12,071 bases of DNA, taken from positions 1 through 12,071 of the forward strand of contig JALNWC010000040.1 of the NCBI GenBank assembly GCA_023231075.1, given 5' to 3'. A program made the position numbers and the translations under genes. The DNA is from Rhodoferax sp. (lineage in GTDB: Bacteria > Pseudomonadota > Gammaproteobacteria > Burkholderiales > Burkholderiaceae_C). Under the pieces are notes generated by a model. The model ran no database searches, was not told where the DNA came from, and saw only the letters and a list, made by a program, of their open reading frames with translations. This document shows, in pieces, positions 6,635 to 12,071 of the stretch (its first letter is position 1; each line of letters opens with the position of its first letter).

Positions 6635-7897
6635 TCAGCCGCCCCGACGCATCATGTCGAAGAACTCGCTGTTGGTTTTGGTGGCGCGCATTTGTTTGAG
6701 CACCATCTCCATGGATTCGACTTCGTCCATGTTGTATAAAAACTGGCGCAGGATACGCGTCTTTTGCAGGATGTCGGGTGCCAGCAGCAACTCTTCGCGC
6801 CGGGTGCCGCTGCGGTTGAGTTGAATGGACGGGAACACGCGCTTTTCGTACAGGCGCCGGTCCAGGTGAATTTCGCTGTTGCCCGTACCTTTGAATTCTT
6901 CAAAGATCACCTCGTCCATGCGGCTGCCGGTGTCGACCAGGGCTGTGGCGATGATGGTGAGCGAGCCGCCTTCTTCCACATTGCGTGCGGCACCCAAAAA
7001 GCGTTTTGGTCGTTGCAGTGCATTGGAGTCGACACCACCGGTGAGCACTTTGCCGGAGGAGGGCACCACGTTGTTGTAGGCGCGTGCCAGGCGGGTGATG
7101 GAGTCGAGCAAGATCACCACGTCTTTTTTCAATTCGACCAGGCGTTTGGCGCGCTCGATCACCATTTCGGCCACATGCACGTGGCGGGCCGCGGGTTCGT
7201 CGAAGGTGGAGGCGATCACCTCACCCTTGACGGTGCGCTGCATTTCGGTCACTTCTTCCGGGCGCTCGTCAACCAGCAGCACCATCATGTGGCTGTCCGG
7301 GTAGTTGGCAGAAATGGCGTGGGCGATGTGCTGCATCATCACCGTCTTGCCGCTCTTGGGCGGCGCCACCAGCAGGGCACGTTGGCCTTTGCCAATGGGT
7401 GCAATGATGTCGATGATGCGCCCGGTGATGTTTTCCTCGCCCTTGATGTCGCGCTCCAGACGCATCTGCACGTTGGGAAACAGCGGCGTCAGGTTCTCGA
7501 ACATCACCTTGTGCTTGTTTTCCTCGGGGCCGCCGCCGTTGACTTTTTCGAGCTTGTTCAGGGCAAAGTAACGCTCGCCGTCCTTGGGGGTGCGCACTTC
7601 GCCTTCAATCATGTCACCGGTATGCAGGTTGAAACGGCGCACCTGGCTCGGGCTGATGTAGATGTCGTCGGTGCTGGCGGTGTAGCTGGTGTCGGGGCTG
7701 CGCAAAAAGCCAAAGCCATCGGGCAAAATTTCCAGCACACCATCGGCAAAAATCTGCTCACCGGCACGGGCACGCTTCTTGATGATGGCAAACATCAACT
7801 CCTGCTTGCGCATGCGCCCGGTGTTTTCGATCTCAAGATCTTCGGCTTGTTTCAGGACTTCTGACACGTGAAGTGCCTTGAGTTCATTTAAATGCAT
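6635..7897 (-). CDS. rho: Transcription termination factor Rho
   Basis: Hexameric RNA-dependent ATPase/helicase that ends transcription at Rho-dependent sites. The 420 residues match the E. coli length (419) and numbering. The N-terminal RNA-binding domain includes MRKQELMFAI and DGFGFLRS (60-67). The ATPase domain has Walker A APPKSGKT (178-185; Lys181, Lys184), catalytic Glu211 in VDERPEEVTEMQR, Walker B VILLDSITR with Asp265, the Q-loop TGGVDSNAL (286-294) and the EEFKGTGN R-loop region (333-340). I chose the ATG at 7897 because MHLNELKALHVSEV aligns with the E. coli start; an in-frame ATG at 7969 would add 24 non-conserved residues. No long acidic or basic insertion of the kind seen in high-GC Gram-positive Rho is present. 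It lies downstream of trxA, as in E. coli, but behind a terminator. Confidence 0.97.
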   Translation of the reverse strand: MHLNELKALHVSEVLKQAEDLEIENTGRMRKQELMFAIIKKRARAGEQIFADGVLEILPDGFGFLRSPDTSYTASTDDIYISPSQVRRFNLHTGDMIEGEVRTPKDGERYFALNKLEKVNGGGPEENKHKVMFENLTPLFPNVQMRLERDIKGEENITGRIIDIIAPIGKGQRALLVAPPKSGKTVMMQHIAHAISANYPDSHMMVLLVDERPEEVTEMQRTVKGEVIASTFDEPAARHVHVAEMVIERAKRLVELKKDVVILLDSITRLARAYNNVVPSSGKVLTGGVDSNALQRPKRFLGAARNVEEGGSLTIIATALVDTGSRMDEVIFEEFKGTGNSEIHLDRRLYEKRVFPSIQLNRSGTRREELLLAPDILQKTRILRQFLYNMDEVESMEMVLKQMRATKTNSEFFDMMRRGG

Positions 7898-7976
7898 GGA
7901 GTGGCTCGGTGTGTTTTCGGAATTTGCCGGGAGGGAAATTTTTGGCGCGACGGACTTGTGCTGGTTCAAGTCGCAT
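7884..7976 (-). other. Possible leader ORF overlapping the rho start
   Basis: A 30-codon frame starts at ATG 7976 (MRLEPAQVRRAKNFPPGK and onward) and ends with TGA at 7886-7884, overlapping the rho start codon by 14 bases in another frame. AGAGG lies ten bases upstream, a weak ribosome site. E. coli also has a short leader frame (rhoL) before rho, but I see no clear sequence likeness to it. It may be chance. Confidence 0.2.
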
Positions 7977-8032
7977 TGGCTTGGCGCCTCTGACTCGAGC
8001 GGACCCTGGATCGGGGACAGCGAGTGCGATGA

Positions 8033-8041
8033 ATTATGACA
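8033..8041 (-). promoter_or_regulatory. Candidate extended -10 promoter for rho
   Basis: The minus strand reads TGTCATAAT at 8041-8033, an extended -10 form with five of six matches to TATAAT. The place where a -35 would lie falls inside the trxA terminator hairpin and is a poor match, so activity would depend on the extended -10. The transcript would start near 8026 and give rho a leader of about 130 bases, long enough for the autoregulation known for rho in E. coli. Confidence 0.35.
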
Positions 8042-8043
8042 GG

Positions 8044-8069
8044 AAAAAGCCCGGCCAGAAAGGCCGGGC
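8044..8069 (-). terminator. Intrinsic terminator after trxA
   Basis: Perfect 8-bp GC-rich stem GCCCGGCC/GGCCGGGC (8062-8069 with 8049-8056) around a five-base loop, followed on the minus strand by TTTTT at 8048-8044. It sits 35 bases past the trxA stop and separates trxA from rho transcription. This is a textbook Rho-independent terminator. Confidence 0.9.
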
Positions 8070-8103
8070 GCGAAACAGACGCCGGGTTTTGGGAAAAGCC
8101 GGT

Positions 8104-8436
8104 TTATGCCAATTGCTGATCAATGAAAGCGGTGAGTTGCGCCTTGCTCATGGCGCCCACTTTGGTCGCCGCCAGCTGGCCCGCTTTGAAGATCATGAGG
8201 GTGGGAATACCGCGAATGCCAAACTTGGCAGGAATGTCACGGTTTTCATCCACGTTCATTTTGGCTACCTGCAATTTGCCTTCGTAGGCTGTCGATACTT
8301 CGTCCAGGATGGGTGCGATCATTTTGCAGGGTCCGCACCATTCAGCCCAGTAATCCACCAGCACGGGCACGCTGGATTGCAGCACATCGCCTTCGAACGA
8401 TGCATCGGACACATGTTTGATCAGTTCACTGGCCAT
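8104..8436 (-). CDS. trxA: Thioredoxin 1
   Basis: Small cytoplasmic disulfide reductase that passes electrons from thioredoxin reductase to ribonucleotide reductase, peroxiredoxins, PAPS reductase and other targets. The 110 residues are a complete thioredoxin fold. The active site WCGPC is at 33-37, preceded by the conserved VDYWAEW segment, and the cis-proline loop GIPTLM has Pro78. Buried Asp27/28-type and FKAGQ segments are also typical. The ATG at 8436 has a good GAGG ribosome site seven bases upstream. It is transcribed towards rho but followed by a strong terminator, so it is probably monocistronic. It is divergent from the flavoprotein gene across a 171-base gap. Confidence 0.97.
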   Translation of the reverse strand: MASELIKHVSDASFEGDVLQSSVPVLVDYWAEWCGPCKMIAPILDEVSTAYEGKLQVAKMNVDENRDIPAKFGIRGIPTLMIFKAGQLAATKVGAMSKAQLTAFIDQQLA

Positions 8437-8607
8437 GGTTTTTCCTCAATTAAAAGTTTGAAATGAGTACAGTGGTGAAATTGTGACAGAAACCGAAACC
8501 GTGTCGCGCGCCCCGGGCTATTTGAAATCCGCGCTTGGGTTCTGTCGGCGGCGTTTTCAAGCCGTTGCAGCGGTTCTAATGGCGCATTATTAAAAAATAC
8601 GAAAGTC
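8437..8607. promoter_or_regulatory. Divergent intergenic region trxA / flavoprotein
   Basis: This 171-base gap must hold promoters for both flanking genes. On the plus strand TCTAAT (8575-8580, five of six to a -10 box) with TTTTCA (8554-8559) at a short 15-base spacing is the best pair I see, and TTGCAG with TATTAA (8588-8593) at 17 bases is a second weak option. I found no convincing pair for trxA on the minus strand. Confidence 0.3.
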
Positions 8608-9891
8608 ATGATAAAAAAAGTTGTGGTGGTGGGCGCTGGTCCGTCCGGTTTGATGGCCGCCGAGGTCTTGTCGGGCGCGGGGGTGCAAGTGCTTTTGTTT
8701 GATGCCATGCCCAGTGTGGGTCGCAAGTTCCTGCTGGCGGGCAAAGGCGGGCTGAATTTGACGCACTCGGAACCCGCCGATCTGTTTGCCTCCCGCTACG
8801 GGCAAGGGCGGGCGCAAGTTGCGGCGCTGTTGAAGTGCCTGGACGCCAGTCAGGTGCGCGCCTGGGCGGCATCGCTCGGCATTGACACCTTTGTCGGCAG
8901 CTCCGGGCGAGTGTTCCCGACCGACATGAAGGCTGCGCCGCTGTTGCGGGCTTGGCTTGCGCGCCTGCGTCATCCCAAGGAGGGTCCGCCGGTCAAGTTC
9001 TTCATGCGCCACCGCTGGACCGGTTGGCATCAGGCCGGGGTGTCCGCCAGCGAATCCGGCAGCGGCGCGGCCCCGACCTGGCTGGACTTTGACACACCGC
9101 AGGGTCCGATCGAGGTGCATGCCGATGCCGTGGTGCTGGCACTGGGCGGCGGCAGTTGGGTGCGGTTGGGCTCAGACGGAGCCTGGGTGCCCTGGCTGCA
9201 AGCCAAGGGCGTGGAAGTCGCCCCGTTGTTGCCGGCCAATGGTGGTTTTGATGTGAAAAACGGCTGGAGTGCGCATTTCTCCAGCCGATTTGCGGGCCAG
9301 CCGTTCAAGTCCGTGGCGATTGCGTTCACCAACTCGCATGGGCACAAGTTTGCCCGCAAGGGGGAATTTGTCGCCACGGCCACCGGGCTCGAGGGCAGCC
9401 TGATTTATGCCGCGTCGGGATGGCTGCGCGACGAGGTCCTGGCCTCGGGTTCCGCCACGTTTCATCTGGATTTATTGCCTGATATGCCGATTGAACGGGT
9501 GCTCGCCGAAGTCAGGCACCCGCGTGGATCGCGTTCGCTGTCAAGTCACCTCAAGAGCCGTCTGCACATTGAAGGGATCAAAGCGGCCATCCTGCATGAG
9601 TTGTTGGGCAAGGAACAACTGGCCGATCCGCTGCAGTTGGCCCAGGCCATCAAGGCCCTGCCCATCACCCTGACGGCCGCACGGCCCCTGGACGAGGCCA
9701 TCAGCAGCGCCGGGGGGGTGCTGTTTGAAGGCCTGACCGGGCAGTTGATGCTGACGTCCCTGCCAGGGGTCTTTTGCGCCGGCGAGATGCTGGATTGGGA
9801 GGCGCCCACCGGGGGCTATTTACTCACGGCGTGCCTGGCCAGCGGGGTGTGCGCCGGGCAGGGAGTTTTGTCTTACCTGAAATCAAGCTAG
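8608..9891 (+). CDS. HI0933/PP_4765-type FAD-dependent flavoprotein, function unknown
   Basis: A 427-residue FAD-binding protein of the HI0933-like (YhiN/BaiN) superfamily, probably the PP_4765 branch. The N-terminal Rossmann motif GAGPSG is at 9-14, followed by the family block GRKFLLAGKGGLNLTHSE (38-55). An inner LALGGGSW (177-184) and the closing FAD motif GVFCAGEMLDWEAPTGGYLL (387-406) are clear. No signal peptide or membrane helix is seen, so it is likely cytoplasmic. Relatives such as BaiN reduce steroid intermediates, but most members have no known substrate and I would not assign one. The ATG at 8608 is right for the motif spacing; the ribosome site is weak (GAAAG). It stands alone between divergent trxA and prpE, with 98 bases before prpE and no clear terminator. 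Confidence 0.85.
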   Translation: MIKKVVVVGAGPSGLMAAEVLSGAGVQVLLFDAMPSVGRKFLLAGKGGLNLTHSEPADLFASRYGQGRAQVAALLKCLDASQVRAWAASLGIDTFVGSSGRVFPTDMKAAPLLRAWLARLRHPKEGPPVKFFMRHRWTGWHQAGVSASESGSGAAPTWLDFDTPQGPIEVHADAVVLALGGGSWVRLGSDGAWVPWLQAKGVEVAPLLPANGGFDVKNGWSAHFSSRFAGQPFKSVAIAFTNSHGHKFARKGEFVATATGLEGSLIYAASGWLRDEVLASGSATFHLDLLPDMPIERVLAEVRHPRGSRSLSSHLKSRLHIEGIKAAILHELLGKEQLADPLQLAQAIKALPITLTAARPLDEAISSAGGVLFEGLTGQLMLTSLPGVFCAGEMLDWEAPTGGYLLTACLASGVCAGQGVLSYLKSS

Positions 9892-9946
9892 CGGATTTCA
9901 AGCGCTAAAGTTGGCCTGCTTGAGTCAGGGTCATGCAAGCTCAACG

Positions 9947-9960
9947 TTCATAATTATGAA
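9947..9960. promoter_or_regulatory. 14-bp perfect palindrome upstream of prpE
   Basis: TTCATAATTATGAA is a perfect inverted repeat with 7-base half-sites, 29 bases before the prpE start and in an AT-rich pocket. It could be an operator for a dimeric regulator. It also contains CATAAT (9949-9954), a -10-like hexamer without a good -35. Palindromy is seen; function is inferred. Confidence 0.35.
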
Positions 9961-9989
9961 TTCAGTTTTATAAACACAGGAGACAAGCC

Positions 9990-11885
9990 ATGAGCTCATA
10001 CGCCGAATTTCACCAGCGATCACTGTCAGACCGAGACGGTTTCTGGGGTGAACAAGCCCGGCTGGTGGACTGGAAGGTTCAGCCAAGCCAGATTTGCGAC
10101 TACAGCAAGCCGCCGTTTGCCAAGTGGTTCGTGGGCGGCGTCACCAACCTGTGCCACAACGCGGTGGACCGTCATCTGAAAGACCGTGCCGACCAGGCTG
10201 CGCTGATTTTTGTCTCGACCGAGACCGATCAGGAGAAGGTCTATTCGTTCCGTGAACTGCACGCTGAAGTGCAGCGCATGGCGGCGGTGCTGAAGGAACT
10301 GGGTGTGGTCAAGGGGGACCGGGTACTGATCTACATGCCCATGATTGCCGAGGCGGCATTCGCCATGCTGGCGTGTGTGCGCATCGGTGCGATTCACTCG
10401 GTGGTGTTTGGTGGCTTTGCTTCGGGTTCGCTGGCGTCCCGCATTGAAGACGCCGAACCCCGCGTCATCATCAGCGCCGACGCGGGTTCGCGCGGTGGCA
10501 AGGCGGTGGGCTACAAGCCGCTGCTCGATGAAGCCATCAGTCTTTCTAAATACAAACCCGAATCGGTCTTGTTGGTGGACCGTGGTCTGGTGCCGATGGA
10601 CCTGGTGGCGGGTCGTGACGCCTTGTGGGCGCCGTTGCGCGACAAGCACCTCGACACGGTGGTGGAATGCGAGTGGGTCGATGCCACCCACCCGAGCTAC
10701 ACGCTCTATACCAGCGGCACCACCGGCAAGCCCAAGGGGGTGCAGCGCGATACCGGTGGCTATTGCGTGGCGCTGGCCGCCAGCATGAAGCACATTTATG
10801 CCGGCAACCCGGGTGAAACCTATTTTTCGACCAGCGACATCGGTTGGGTGGTGGGGCACAGCTACATCATTTACGGCCCGCTGATTGCCGGCATGGCCAC
10901 CATCATGTATGAGGGGCTGCCGACCCGCCCGGACGGCGGCATCTGGTGGAGCCTGGTGGAGAAATACAAGGTGACGGTGATGTTCAGCGCCCCCACAGCC
11001 GTGCGCGTGCTCAAGAAACAGGACCCGGCGCTGCTGTCCAAATATGATTTGTCGAGCTTGCGTGCGCTGTTTCTGGCGGGCGAGCCGCTGGATGAACCCA
11101 CCGCACAGTGGATCAGCGCGGGTTTGGGCAAGCCGATCATCGACAACTACTGGCAAACCGAAACCGGCTGGCCGATTTTGTCGCTGTGCAACGGCGTTGA
11201 AAAAGCGGTGAGCAAGTTCGGTTCACCGGGCAAGGCGGTGTATGGCTACAACGTCAAGTTGCTGGACGAACAGACGGGCGAAGAGTTGACGGGTCCCAAC
11301 CAGAAGGGTGTGGTGGCCATCGAAGGCCCGCTGCCACCGGGCTGCATGCAGACCGTGTGGCGTGATGACGAGCGCTTTGTCAACACCTACTGGAAGAGCG
11401 TGCCCGGCCGACTGGTCTACAGCACCTTTGATTGGGGCGTGCGTGATGCCGATGGCTACTATTTCATTCTGGGGCGCACCGATGATGTGATCAACGTCGC
11501 GGGTCACCGCCTGGGCACCCGCGAGATCGAGGAAAGCATTGCGGCGCACCCCAATGTGGCCGAGGTGGCCGTGGTCGGCGTGGCGGATCAGCTCAAGGGC
11601 CAGGTGGCGATGGCGTTTGCCGTGGTCAAGGATGCCAGCCTGGTGACCGATGAAGCCAGCGCGCTCAAGCTGGAGGGCGAAATCATGAAGCTGGTGGACC
11701 GCGATCTGGGTGCCGTGGCCAGGCCGGCCCGCGTGCGCTTTGTCACGGTGTTGCCCAAGACGCGCAGCGGCAAGTGCCTGCGCCGTGCCATTACCGCGGT
11801 CTGCGAGGGGCGTGATCCGGGTGACCTGACCACCATGGACGACCCGGCCGCCTTGCAGCAAATCAAGGACCTTGTCAACGCCTGA
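9990..11885 (+). CDS. prpE: Propionyl-CoA synthetase PrpE
   Basis: Cytoplasmic ATP-dependent ligase that activates propionate to propionyl-CoA through a propionyl-AMP intermediate, feeding the 2-methylcitrate or methylmalonyl route. The 631 residues match E. coli PrpE (628) along their length. Motifs are the N-terminal PPFAKWF and NLCHNAVDRHL, the AMP-binding P-loop YTSGTTGKPKG (240-250), YWQTETGWP (387-395), the hinge region GRTDDVINVAGHRLGTREIEE (495-515) and the acetylatable catalytic Lys595 in PKTRSGKCLRR. The ending CEGRDPGDLTT is typical of PrpE rather than the longer acetyl-CoA synthetase Acs. AGGAGA (9978-9983) six bases before the ATG is a strong ribosome site. No prpB, prpC or prpD is in the window, so it stands apart from a prp operon here. 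Acetate or acrylate as side substrates are possible. Confidence 0.95.
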   Translation: MSSYAEFHQRSLSDRDGFWGEQARLVDWKVQPSQICDYSKPPFAKWFVGGVTNLCHNAVDRHLKDRADQAALIFVSTETDQEKVYSFRELHAEVQRMAAVLKELGVVKGDRVLIYMPMIAEAAFAMLACVRIGAIHSVVFGGFASGSLASRIEDAEPRVIISADAGSRGGKAVGYKPLLDEAISLSKYKPESVLLVDRGLVPMDLVAGRDALWAPLRDKHLDTVVECEWVDATHPSYTLYTSGTTGKPKGVQRDTGGYCVALAASMKHIYAGNPGETYFSTSDIGWVVGHSYIIYGPLIAGMATIMYEGLPTRPDGGIWWSLVEKYKVTVMFSAPTAVRVLKKQDPALLSKYDLSSLRALFLAGEPLDEPTAQWISAGLGKPIIDNYWQTETGWPILSLCNGVEKAVSKFGSPGKAVYGYNVKLLDEQTGEELTGPNQKGVVAIEGPLPPGCMQTVWRDDERFVNTYWKSVPGRLVYSTFDWGVRDADGYYFILGRTDDVINVAGHRLGTREIEESIAAHPNVAEVAVVGVADQLKGQVAMAFAVVKDASLVTDEASALKLEGEIMKLVDRDLGAVARPARVRFVTVLPKTRSGKCLRRAITAVCEGRDPGDLTTMDDPAALQQIKDLVNA

Positions 11886-11972
11886 TGTAAGGTCAAAGCC
11901 TTCTATAAGGGGGTGCGATTCAAAGTGATGTGTCGTAGAGTACGGGGTATCCACCGAAGCGAAAGGCCCGAG

Positions 11973-12071
11973 ATGAAAGACAGAAACCAGATGAGCGACG
12001 AAGAAATGTTGCATCGTTTGAGCGCCCACCCCCAGATTCGCAACCGTATCGCCAGCCTGCTATCTGCAGTG
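11973..12071 (+). CDS. Unidentified small protein, N-terminus only
   Basis: A frame opens at ATG 11973 with GAAAGG (11961-11966) six bases upstream and stays open for 33 codons to the window's right edge. The visible start, MKDRNQMSDEEMLHRLSAHP and onward, is charged, probably helical, and has no signal peptide. I do not recognise it firmly. It recalls small accessory proteins found beside transposases in some proteobacterial elements, but that is an unverified memory. A second start at Met7 is possible but has no ribosome site. The 87 bases between prpE and this gene hold no terminator that I can see. Confidence 0.55.
   Translation, partial: MKDRNQMSDEEMLHRLSAHPQIRNRIASLLSAV

Noticed and set aside
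6764..7864. Long open frame of 366 codons on the plus strand opposite rho
   Set aside because: It is rich in His, Gly and Val from reverse reading of rho codons, shows no domain, and rho on the other strand is certain.
10026..11156. Long open frame of 376 codons on the minus strand opposite prpE
   Set aside because: Its composition (His, Arg, Gln-rich) is typical of antisense to a GC-biased gene, and prpE is a full match to its family.

Overview
The window looks like ordinary chromosome from a betaproteobacterium of the order Burkholderiales, most likely family Comamonadaceae (Rhodoferax/Polaromonas-like). This rests on the fused gene order pst-phoU-phoB-phoR, the trxA-rho-rpmE2 block, the protein sequences and the fairly GC-rich coding bias. 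The genus is an inference from remembered protein flavour, not from a search.

Region 1 (1-4586, + strand) is the 3' part of a phosphate-uptake and phosphate-sensing operon: pstA (5' end cut off), pstB, phoU, phoB and phoR. PstA and PstB are a permease subunit and the ATPase of the high-affinity phosphate ABC transporter. PhoU links transporter state to the PhoR kinase, and PhoR phosphorylates the PhoB activator. phoU and phoB overlap by ATGA, phoB and phoR are 13 bases apart, and no strong terminator is visible inside the cluster. pstS, pstC and the expected PHO-box promoter would lie upstream of the window.

Region 2 (4453-8436, - strand) reads right to left: trxA (thioredoxin), an intrinsic terminator, rho (transcription terminator), rpmE2 (ribosomal protein bL31 type B), a second intrinsic terminator, and a large ArnT/GT39-like membrane protein. 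The last gene runs tail-to-tail into phoR with a 134-base overlap. The rho and rpmE2 leaders each hold small candidate regulatory structures.

Region 3 (8608-12071, + strand) is divergent from trxA. It holds an uncharacterised HI0933/PP_4765-type flavoprotein, then prpE (propionyl-CoA synthetase), then the first 33 codons of an unidentified small protein cut by the window end, which might be the edge of an insertion sequence.

No gap without a gene exceeds 300 bases. I saw no rRNA, tRNA, CRISPR array, complete mobile element or obviously new multigene system. The observations worth checking are the phoR/membrane-protein overlap, the rpmE2 leader hairpin, the rho leader with a small overlapping ORF, and the unknown right edge.
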